Shown: in pieces, positions 18,114 to 25,309 of the stretch
How the letters are laid out: every line of letters starts with the position of its first letter
How positions within the stretch are numbered: position 1 is the first letter of the stretch
Assembly: GCA_964613215.1 (NCBI GenBank)
Contig: CAZTHK010000007.1
Span: forward strand, 62,001-126,000
Length of the DNA stretch: 64,000 nt
Direction of reading: 5' to 3'
DNA from: CAZTHK01 sp964613215
Lineage (GTDB): Bacteria; Krumholzibacteriota; Krumholzibacteriia; Krumholzibacteriales; CAZTHK01
The notes under the pieces: model-generated
Database searches by the model: none
What the model saw: the letters and a program-made list of their open reading frames with translations, nothing else
Told to the model about the DNA's origin: nothing
Translations under genes and position numbers: made by a program

Positions 18114-18988
18114 TCGGGAACACCCTCCCCCATCAGGCCAAACAGATATTCCAGAGAGATCCTTGTTTCCAAACGCTTATCTTCAACCGGGGAGAATGAA
18201 ACAATCCCCCTGAAATCCTTGAACTCCCAACCCAGCCCTCCATACACTCTATCCCCGGAGAAACCACCCATTATCCTCAGGGGAAGAGCAGTCCTGGCGC
18301 TGAATCCATAATGATTACTCGCACTTCCCGATCCGTTCTCCCTCTGATAGGAGAGCTTAACCGTATTATTCCAGTAGTAAGTTAAACCCCACCGGTTAAT
18401 TCTATCCCATTCCCCCGAATAACCCCCCAGACGGAAATCGACCTCCCTCAAATTATTAAGGGAATACCCCAATGATATCACCGGGAGAAATCTGATCACT
18501 ATGCCAACGGAGAGGTTAACATTTGAATCTGATGACCTTCCCAACCTGCAACAATCATCCTGATTTGCCCTGCTGATTCTCCCATAGCTAAGACCGGCTC
18601 CAACAGAGATAAAGGTGCCGGTTGCACCTTCGGCAATTCGCCTGGCCATGGTAAAGGCATAGCATTCCTCCAGCCTCCCATCCACCCGGTCCCTGCGATA
18701 CCCCCCCAAACCGAGGGAAATGCTCTCCCTGGAAAATCCGGCGGCAAACCTGGCCTGGTTTGCCCCCTCACCACTTTCCGGTACGGACAAACCCAGATAA
18801 ATGGCAGTTGAACGGCGGGAGGCCAATCCTGCCGGATTTATAAACATCACGGCACTATCCTCACCCCCGGCCACTCCCGTCCCTCCCAGGGCTACGGAAC
18901 CCGCCGTACGGGAAACCCCATCCAGCGCACTGTGTCCCCCCGCCGGACAAAGAAGCATCAATACCGCCAACAGCGAAATAATCTTCAT
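18110..18988 (-). CDS. PorV/PorQ-like outer-membrane protein
   Basis: 292 aa. A short signal peptide (ISLLAVLMLLCPAGGHSA) precedes the hallmark start of the family: SVALGGTGVAGGEDSAVMFINPAGLA near residues 31-56. The rest alternates strand and turn segments (LGLGGYRRDR, VSVGAGLSYG, RISLEYLFG), as in UPF0164/PorV-like barrels. Its stop overlaps the next ATG by four bases (ATGA). The preceding PATAN gene ends 18 bp upstream, so the gene is operonic. This is the second PorV-like gene in the window and the only one linked to the CBM48 group. Function beyond outer-membrane localisation is unknown. Confidence 0.75.
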   Translation of the reverse strand: MKIISLLAVLMLLCPAGGHSALDGVSRTAGSVALGGTGVAGGEDSAVMFINPAGLASRRSTAIYLGLSVPESGEGANQARFAAGFSRESISLGLGGYRRDRVDGRLEECYAFTMARRIAEGATGTFISVGAGLSYGRISRANQDDCCRLGRSSDSNVNLSVGIVIRFLPVISLGYSLNNLREVDFRLGGYSGEWDRINRWGLTYYWNNTVKLSYQRENGSGSASNHYGFSARTALPLRIMGGFSGDRVYGGLGWEFKDFRGIVSFSPVEDKRLETRISLEYLFGLMGEGVPE

Positions 18989-19006
18989 AACCTGAAATTT
19001 CTGCTT

Positions 19007-19501
19007 TTACCGGGGGAAATTAGACTCATCCAGTCTCCTGAGCCCCTCCAGAATCAGATGATCCAGTTTGACATCCAACAATATATCCTCCTCCTCGGGT
19101 TGCAGCCCATTACTGAAGATAAATCTCCCCTTCTTCCAGTCCAGCACCTGGTAAACTACCTCCTTCATCTGACCCTGTATGGTGGATACCAGTACATCAT
19201 ATTCAATAAAGCCCTTCTCTATCATGACATTACCCAGTCTGGCCCTGTCTTCCCTGGACTTGTATTCTTCCAGGGCAATATCCAGCTGTGCTCTATCGAT
19301 ATAGCCTTTCTCCACCAGTGATTCACCTATCCGCTTGTTTCTCGATTCTATGGTGGCGAAAATCAGGTCACCCTCCTTGAAATTCATCCTGGCCTCATTC
19401 TGCGGTGTGATAAATTTCATCTCCCCGGTCAGTGAAGCCATATCTGCAATTTGTAATATCAGAGAAGGATCAATAACACTGAGTTCCCCTCCGAAATCCA
19501 T
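19007..19501 (-). CDS. PATAN (DUF4388) domain protein
   Basis: 164 aa from the ATG at 19501, chosen because AAGGAGGT lies 6-7 nt upstream; an upstream TTG has no such site. The N-terminal ~70 residues (FGGELSVIDPSLILQIAD ... GEMKF ... INFKEGDLIFA-like) match the PATAN/DUF4388 fold, a cytoplasmic regulatory domain often found near two-component and c-di-GMP systems. A helical GSPII_E-N-like segment (RIGESLVEKGYIDRAQL, then LGNVMIEKGFI) follows, with a C-terminal VYQVLDWKKGRFIF stretch. No signal peptide, so it is cytosolic. It lies between the phosphatidyltransferase and the outer-membrane genes of the same operon and may regulate them; this is inference. Confidence 0.75.
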   Translation of the reverse strand: MDFGGELSVIDPSLILQIADMASLTGEMKFITPQNEARMNFKEGDLIFATIESRNKRIGESLVEKGYIDRAQLDIALEEYKSREDRARLGNVMIEKGFIEYDVLVSTIQGQMKEVVYQVLDWKKGRFIFSNGLQPEEEDILLDVKLDHLILEGLRRLDESNFPR

Positions 19502-19521
19502 CCTTATACCTCCTTGCTGGA

Positions 19522-20379
19522 TCAACTTCCATCCTCTGTCCCGGCCAGCTTCTTCCAGCCTATGAAAGTTTGAGAAATAATCACAGCACCAAATCCAGTT
19601 CCCAGCAGGGGAAAAAGATAATGATTTATCTGCCCCGCCAGCGAAGACGGAGCAAATATCTTCTCCCCGATGATAATCACTATCCCCACCGACTGAATCA
19701 CTCCCACAACTTTACCGGCTATGGTAGCCTCAACCTTCAGGTGCTTTCTCCTGCGGTACAGCAGGAAATAGCCAATGAAAAACTCCAGGTATCTTACAGT
19801 CAGAAGTATATACAGCCATATCGGGATGTATCCTTCAATAATAAAATATGAGAAAACTGTGAAGGTGCTGGCAATATCCCCCAACGGATCGGTCAGAAGA
19901 CCGAACCTGGTTTCCTGATTCATCCATCTGGCTACCAGGCCATCCAGTATGTCTGTCACTGCTCCCACACAGAATAAAACCATACCGGTTAAAAAATAAC
20001 CATTCAGCAGAAACAGCAATACCGGGGGCACCAGAATTATCCGAACTGCGGTCAGAATATTGGCTGTACGGAAATCGGTCTTGGGTATTCCCTGAGAATC
20101 ACGAAACAGATCCATGTTCCTGACCGCAAAAATCCAGTACATCAGAATAACCGGCACGGTATACACCAGGGTCTTAAGAGCCATGGCCCTGCCGTTGAAG
20201 ATCAGTATACCAATACAGAACAGAGAGAGAATCAGGAACAAGGACACTATTACCTGCAGGATGGAAATACGAATAGCGGCTGCAGATTCACCCAGCTCTT
20301 CGTTATCTTCACATTTCCAGTCAGTCTTATTATCTTTTCCCCTGGATCTGATTTCTACTTCCTTGTGTAAAATCCGCAT
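19522..20379 (-). CDS. CDP-alcohol phosphatidyltransferase family membrane protein
   Basis: 285 aa starting at the ATG that overlaps the ppdK stop (TAATG). The complete CDP-alcohol signature is present: D143-x2-D146-G147-x2-A150-R151-x8-G160-x3-D164-x3-D168, with the metal-binding aspartates intact. Several hydrophobic segments surround it (VIVSLFLILSLFCIGILI, YTVPVILMYWIFAV, IILVPPVLLFLL, WLYILLTVRYLEFFIGY, VVGVIQSVGIVIII). Such enzymes move a phosphatidyl group from CDP-diacylglycerol to an alcohol such as glycerol phosphate, inositol phosphate or serine at the inner membrane. The acceptor cannot be read from sequence. An ~85-residue N-terminal extension with two membrane helices precedes the usual core, so it is not a plain PgsA. 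Confidence 0.85.
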   Translation of the reverse strand: MRILHKEVEIRSRGKDNKTDWKCEDNEELGESAAAIRISILQVIVSLFLILSLFCIGILIFNGRAMALKTLVYTVPVILMYWIFAVRNMDLFRDSQGIPKTDFRTANILTAVRIILVPPVLLFLLNGYFLTGMVLFCVGAVTDILDGLVARWMNQETRFGLLTDPLGDIASTFTVFSYFIIEGYIPIWLYILLTVRYLEFFIGYFLLYRRRKHLKVEATIAGKVVGVIQSVGIVIIIGEKIFAPSSLAGQINHYLFPLLGTGFGAVIISQTFIGWKKLAGTEDGS

Positions 20380-23120
20380 TAATCCCGGTCCAGCGAAGCC
20401 TGGGCTGCTGCCAGGATAGCAATGGGTACCCTGAAGGGTGAGCAACTTACATAATTGAAATCATTTCCGGCGCAGAATCTTATGGAAGCGGGATCCCCTC
20501 CATGTTCTCCGCAGATACCAATCTTTAAATCATTCTTCACCCTGCGTCCACCGGTTACTCCCATTTTTATAAGTTCACCCACTCCTTCGAAATCCAGTTT
20601 CTGGAAGGGATCGGAGGGCCAGATATTACTGTTGATATATTCATTCATGAATTTCCCTGCGTCATCCCTGCTGACCCCCAGGGTTGTCTGGGTAAGATCG
20701 TTGGTTCCGAATGAGAAGAAATCCGCCTTCTCGGCAATCTCTCCGGCGGTAACAACAGCCCTTGGTATCTCTATCATTGTACCGACCATATATTCCAGAT
20801 CGACTCCCATCTCGGACTGTACTTCCCGGGCGGTTTTCTCCACTACCTCCCTCTGCTGTTCCAGTTCCCTTACATTTCCCACCAGGGGAATCATTATCTC
20901 GGGAACCGGATTACCCCCTTCCTTAGACACTTCACAGGCCGCTTCAAAGACAGCTCTCACCTGCATCCCGGTTATTTCGGGATAAACTATTCCCAGGCGG
21001 CACCCACGGTGACCCAGCATAGGATTGGCCTCTCTTAGTGAAATTATCTTTTCCTTCAGCGCAGAATTATCCATATCCAGCTTGGAGGCCAGTTCATTTA
21101 TCTCCTCCTCCTGACTGGGAAGGAACTCGTGAAGTGGAGGATCCAGGGTTCTTACCGTTACCGGCCGGTCCCCCATGGCCTGAAAAATCCCCTTGAAATC
21201 CTCCTTCTGCATGGGCAGCAGTTCATTCAGTGCTTCCTCCCTCCCCTCTTTGCCGGAAGCGAGTATCATCCTCCGGACTGCGTTTATACGTTCCCCTTCA
21301 AAGAACATATGCTCGGTCCTGCACAGTCCTATACCCTCCGCGCCGAATGAAAGCGCCCTGGAAGCCTGTTCCGGGCGGTCTGCGTTAGCTCTTACCTTCA
21401 ACTCCCGTATATCATTGGCCCACCCCATAAGCTCCTTATAATCCTGGTATATCTGTGATTCATCTTCATCCATGGTACCTTCCAGCAGAACCTGGATCAC
21501 TTCGGAAGGATGGGTGGGAATTCTGCCCCTGATCACTTCACCGGTAGTCCCATCGATAGAGATGTAGTCACCCTCTTTTACAGTCTGGCCGCCCACCTTT
21601 ATTGTTCTGTCCTTATAGTTGATATTGAGATCCTTTGCTCCCGCCACACAAACCTTACCCATCTGCCTGGCCACCAGGGCGGCATGGGAGGTAGCGCCAC
21701 CAGCAGAGGTCAGAATACCGGCGGAAAGACTCATGCCATGAATATCTTCCGGGCTGGTTTCTATTCTTACCAGTATTACATCCTCGCCCGAGGATGCCTC
21801 CCTCTCAGCATCTTCTGCATTGAATACCACCCGTCCGGTGGCCGCTCCGGGTCCTGCATTAAGCCCTCTGGCCAGCAGTCTTCCCTCCTCTACGGCCTCT
21901 TCCTTTTGCTGGGAGGAAAATATTGGGCGCAGAAACTGGTTAAGCTGTTCCGGCTCGATTCTGGTCAGAGCTTCCTCCCTGCCTATGATCTTTTCCCTCA
22001 CCATATCCACCGCAATCCTTATGGCTGCAAAACCGGTCCTCTTACCGGTCCTGGTCTGCAGCAGCCACAGGCGGCCATCCTGGATAGTAAATTCAAGATC
22101 CTGCATGTCCCGGTAATGGTTTTCCAGTTTTTTGGTTATCCCTTCCAGCTGCTTGTATATCCCGGGCATCTCCTCCTCCAGGGAGGGAAGCTCGCCGCTT
22201 CCCTTCTGTTTATTATTCAAGGGTTGAGGAGTTCTTATTCCGGCCACCACATCTTCACCCTGGGCATTCATCAGATACTCTCCGTATAAGATATTATCAC
22301 CCGTAGCAGGATCCCTGGTGAAGGCAACACCGGTACCCGACTTCTCACCCATATTTCCAAACACCATCGATTGCACGTTAACTGCAGTTCCCCATTCAGC
22401 CGGTATATCGTTCAGTTTGCGGTAGACCCGGGCTCTCTTGTTGTTCCAGGAGTTAAACACCGCTCCGATCGCCTTCCAGAGCTGATCGGAGGGATCCTCC
22501 GGAAATTCCAGATTCATCTCCTCCCGGATCATCTCCTTATATTCCTCTGCCAGCTCCCTGAGATCTTCAGTTTCAAGTTCTATGTCCTTCTCCACCCCCT
22601 TCTTCTTTTTCTTATCCGAGAGTATCTTCTCGAAGGGATCCAGATCATCCTTGCCCCTGGGCTTCAACCCCAGCACCACATCTCCGTACATCTGGATGAA
22701 CCGCCTGTAGCAGTCATAGGCAAACCGCCGGTCACCGGCTTTCCTGGCAAGCCCCTCTACAGTCTCGGCATTCAACCCCAGGTTAAGAACGGTATCCATC
22801 ATACCGGGCATACTGATCCGCGCCCCTGAACGAACGGAAAGCAGAAGAGGATTCTCCGGATCTCCGAATCCAGCTCCCATTTCATCTTCAATTCTATGCA
22901 GGCCATCCTCCACCTGCTTCTCCAGCTCCTCCGGATATTTACCATCGTGACCATAGAAGTAGTTACATACATCCGTGGAGATAGTGAATCCCGCCGGAAC
23001 GGGGATACCGATATTAGTCATTTCAGCCAGATTAGCTCCCTTACCACCAAGGAGATTCTTCATTTCAGCTTTACCGCTGGCTTTTCCTCCGCCGAAATAA
23101 TAAACATATTCCTTACTCAA
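20379..23120 (-). CDS. ppdK: Pyruvate, phosphate dikinase
   Basis: 913 aa, close to the family length of ~880-900. It interconverts pyruvate + ATP + Pi and PEP + AMP + PPi in the cytosol. All three domains are visible. The N-terminal ATP-grasp part (LLGGKGANLAEM near residue 25, SVRSGARISMPGMMDTVLNLG) comes first. The swivelling phospho-His domain has GGATSHAALVARQMGK, with His near residue 477. The C-terminal PEP/pyruvate barrel has FGTNDLTQTTLG and the catalytic Cys in GICGEHGGDP near residue 870. The start is TTG: GGGAGGT sits 5 nt upstream and no ATG is nearby. Its stop overlaps the next gene's ATG (TAATG). A PPi-dependent dikinase suggests anaerobic or low-energy glycolysis/gluconeogenesis. 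Confidence 0.97.
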   Translation of the reverse strand: MSKEYVYYFGGGKASGKAEMKNLLGGKGANLAEMTNIGIPVPAGFTISTDVCNYFYGHDGKYPEELEKQVEDGLHRIEDEMGAGFGDPENPLLLSVRSGARISMPGMMDTVLNLGLNAETVEGLARKAGDRRFAYDCYRRFIQMYGDVVLGLKPRGKDDLDPFEKILSDKKKKKGVEKDIELETEDLRELAEEYKEMIREEMNLEFPEDPSDQLWKAIGAVFNSWNNKRARVYRKLNDIPAEWGTAVNVQSMVFGNMGEKSGTGVAFTRDPATGDNILYGEYLMNAQGEDVVAGIRTPQPLNNKQKGSGELPSLEEEMPGIYKQLEGITKKLENHYRDMQDLEFTIQDGRLWLLQTRTGKRTGFAAIRIAVDMVREKIIGREEALTRIEPEQLNQFLRPIFSSQQKEEAVEEGRLLARGLNAGPGAATGRVVFNAEDAEREASSGEDVILVRIETSPEDIHGMSLSAGILTSAGGATSHAALVARQMGKVCVAGAKDLNINYKDRTIKVGGQTVKEGDYISIDGTTGEVIRGRIPTHPSEVIQVLLEGTMDEDESQIYQDYKELMGWANDIRELKVRANADRPEQASRALSFGAEGIGLCRTEHMFFEGERINAVRRMILASGKEGREEALNELLPMQKEDFKGIFQAMGDRPVTVRTLDPPLHEFLPSQEEEINELASKLDMDNSALKEKIISLREANPMLGHRGCRLGIVYPEITGMQVRAVFEAACEVSKEGGNPVPEIMIPLVGNVRELEQQREVVEKTAREVQSEMGVDLEYMVGTMIEIPRAVVTAGEIAEKADFFSFGTNDLTQTTLGVSRDDAGKFMNEYINSNIWPSDPFQKLDFEGVGELIKMGVTGGRRVKNDLKIGICGEHGGDPASIRFCAGNDFNYVSCSPFRVPIAILAAAQASLDRD

Positions 23121-23176
23121 TTATTACCTCCCTGCTGATAAGTAAAATCACACCAAATTCTTTATTAACAGCCGTT

Positions 23177-23726
23177 CTACTTCTCCGGAGACGGCGATGC
23201 CATTGCTTTGACGTTCTCGAATGTTATGAAATCAGCATGATGCACGTTTATTGCCTCCGGCCTCCGGTATGACCGTTCACCCTCCCGGGAATGAACCGCC
23301 ATAATGTTACAGCTCTCCTGGGGTAAGCCGGTTTTCATAGCCGGGCCAATACCGGAAAGTGGATGGCGGAGAAATTTCCCGCTTCTGCAGACCTGCACCT
23401 CTTCATCCATACGCCTGTATTCCATGGCCTTTCCTGCATCATCCAGAATAGCCCCTGCAATGAGATAGTCCGTGCTTATTGAAACACCCTCCATCATCTT
23501 CATCACCTTACCAATGGAAATGGAAAGGCCGGTGACCATCCCGGTATGTTCCCGGAAGTGAAATGCCTCCGGTGTCAACCAGCAGAGTGAGTGGTGTGTT
23601 ATCCATATACTTCTTTTCCCAACCCCCTTCCTCACATGCAACATCCCAGACATTCACTACCCTATCTCTGAGCTGTTCATCCGATATATCCTTCAGTTGC
23701 GGGAAAATCGAGCTCCACTCACTCAT
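23177..23726 (-). pseudogene. HD-domain phosphohydrolase-like gene, frameshifted and lacking the HD histidine
   Basis: The gene begins at the ATG at 23726 (WSSIFPQLKDISDEQLRDRV, then DNTPLTLLVDTGG) but stops at ~23508 in that frame. The family continues in a neighbouring frame from about 23575 down to 23177: FREHTGMVTGLS, LIAGAILDDAGKAMEY, FLRHPLSGIGPAMKTGLP, IMAVHSREGE and VHHADFITFE. Joining the frames rebuilds a ~180-aa HD-superfamily protein in which the usual 'AGALLHDVGK' reads AGAILDDAGK. The metal-binding His codon is GAT instead of CAT at 23441-23443. So there are two independent lesions: a one-base shift and a one-base substitution. A sequencing or assembly error could explain the shift but is less likely to explain both. 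It lies 56 bp upstream of ppdK; a TATAAT at 23804-23809 could drive both. Confidence 0.7.
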
Positions 23727-23921
23727 ATTCGGCCCCCCGGTTACAAACCAGACTCAATACCTTTCTTGCCTCGCCCTGCCATCTCCCCGGCTTGTGTATA
23801 GAAATTATAACTCTTCACACTTAGCGGTTATCCGGTTATTTTCCGGAATGATAATAGATTTCCGGCAATCTTTCCAACCATTATCTGGTAAATCAGATTT
23901 TAAATGTACCGAATCGACGTA

Positions 23922-23950
23922 TAAAAAAACCGCACCCCTCGGGGGTGCGG
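23922..23950 (-). terminator. Rho-independent terminator
   Basis: A 9-bp GC-rich stem, CCGCACCCC at 23930-23938 pairing with GGGGTGCGG at 23942-23950, has a 3-nt loop. On the minus strand it is followed directly by seven T. It lies 32 bp past the stop of the 430-aa secreted protein and closes the three-gene unit that begins near 29.76 kb. Confidence 0.92.
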
Positions 23951-23981
23951 CAATTAATAAACATTCCATAGAAACATCCGG

Positions 23982-25274
23982 CTACCTGATTATCACCAGT
24001 CTTCCGTACATACTATCTCCGTCATCCCTCTCGCATCTGTAAATATAAACGCCCGAAGATACATTCTGGCCGTGAATATTTTTAACATCCCATGATAGTA
24101 CTCCATCCTTACCCTCGGGAGCGCTGTATTCCGTTTCCCATACCAGGTCACCGGAGACAGTATAGATTCTAAAATTTGCTTTGGGCGGCATGTTGAAGAA
24201 TTTTACGGCCCGGTCGGGGAAATTATGATAATAAGGCGTGGTATTTGCCGATGAACCAGTACGGTACGGATTGGGGACGGCGTAAATTTCTCTCATCCGG
24301 TCGCCCGGGTTAACTGTCATTGTTACAGGCCTGGCAACATTCTCGCAGTCTCTCCTCTCCACCCCCAAACTGTCGTAATAATATACGAAGGTACTGTCCT
24401 CGCAGATATAACTGTCCCACTTGTTGTGCTGGAAAAATCCCCTGAAAAATCCCCTGTCATAACAGGTTACCGTATAATAGTAGGTGAACCCCACGAACAC
24501 GCTGGAATCCCTCCATTCGTAATATTTTCCGGTATATCTTCCTCCGGTGTATTCACCGGTTTCATCGTATTTGGGATTATCCAGAAAAAATAAAGAATCC
24601 TCATCCACACCTATGAAGGCGTCCTCCTTGGATATCTCCTGCACTATCTCCATATCACCGGGGTAAGGTGACAAACCCCTCCAGATATGGAACCCCTCAA
24701 AATCCTGAAGGTCGATGAGAAAGAATGCAGGGCCATCCGACAGGCTGGACCCCACCACTCCGCTACTGAATGAAATATCTATGCCCAGGTCCAGGGTATC
24801 GGTCTCATCCTCTTCATTTACCAGCCTGCAGGGAATCTTATCTCCCGGAGTATAATCGGAATCCAGCCTCACCAGTCTGGAATAGTAATTGAACTTATCG
24901 TCTGTGGTCATCCTGAATAACATTTCGTCCACTCCAACCGTCACAGTATCAAAGGCCAGCCTCTGCACCCTGAATATTCTGTCGATATCACCAGTGTATG
25001 CACCGTGGATATCCACCACTGAAACCTCGTCCATACTCCAGTAGCTGTACCAGTTTGAGAAATCAAATGAACCAACTACAGCACTTATGGAATCAGGAGA
25101 AGGATACCATCTCACCAACACATCCGAACCGGCTACCTCGGTCATTACTGTATCAGGTGGCTGTGGTACCAGGCTTATGGTATCCCTTACAGTCTGTGAA
25201 TGTGCGGGCAGGGATAAGAAACCTCCTGAAATAAATAATAAAAGTACTCCTGCAATTAGACCTTTGAATCTCAC
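23982..25274 (-). CDS. Secreted protein with T9SS-type FlgD-like C-terminal domain
   Basis: 430 aa. It starts at GTG (25274) with a textbook AAGGAGG four bases upstream. The signal peptide is GLIAGVLLLFISGGFLSLPAHS|Q. The middle is Tyr/Asp-rich with no family I recognise; it contains FEGFHIWRGLSPYPGDMEIV and VGFTYYYTVTCYD, resembling fibronectin-like text seen in FCB surface proteins. The last ~100 residues are the sorting-type domain: IYAVPNPYRTGSS, FRIYTVSGDLVWET, SWDVKNIHGQNVSSGVYIYRC and a basic end (RLVIIR). It is probably exported and anchored by a type IX-like system. It is the last gene of a unit with the two large lipoproteins upstream and is followed by a strong terminator. Function unknown. 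Confidence 0.82.
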   Translation of the reverse strand: MRFKGLIAGVLLLFISGGFLSLPAHSQTVRDTISLVPQPPDTVMTEVAGSDVLVRWYPSPDSISAVVGSFDFSNWYSYWSMDEVSVVDIHGAYTGDIDRIFRVQRLAFDTVTVGVDEMLFRMTTDDKFNYYSRLVRLDSDYTPGDKIPCRLVNEEDETDTLDLGIDISFSSGVVGSSLSDGPAFFLIDLQDFEGFHIWRGLSPYPGDMEIVQEISKEDAFIGVDEDSLFFLDNPKYDETGEYTGGRYTGKYYEWRDSSVFVGFTYYYTVTCYDRGFFRGFFQHNKWDSYICEDSTFVYYYDSLGVERRDCENVARPVTMTVNPGDRMREIYAVPNPYRTGSSANTTPYYHNFPDRAVKFFNMPPKANFRIYTVSGDLVWETEYSAPEGKDGVLSWDVKNIHGQNVSSGVYIYRCERDDGDSMYGRLVIIR

Positions 25275-25309
25275 CGCGCCTCCTTCTGAGTTTTATTGGC
25301 TCGGATTAA

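Noticed and set aside
21510..22829. Long plus-strand frames (up to 259 codons) opposite ppdK
   Set aside because: ppdK is certain on the other strand; the frames have no recognisable domain and arise from its codon usage.
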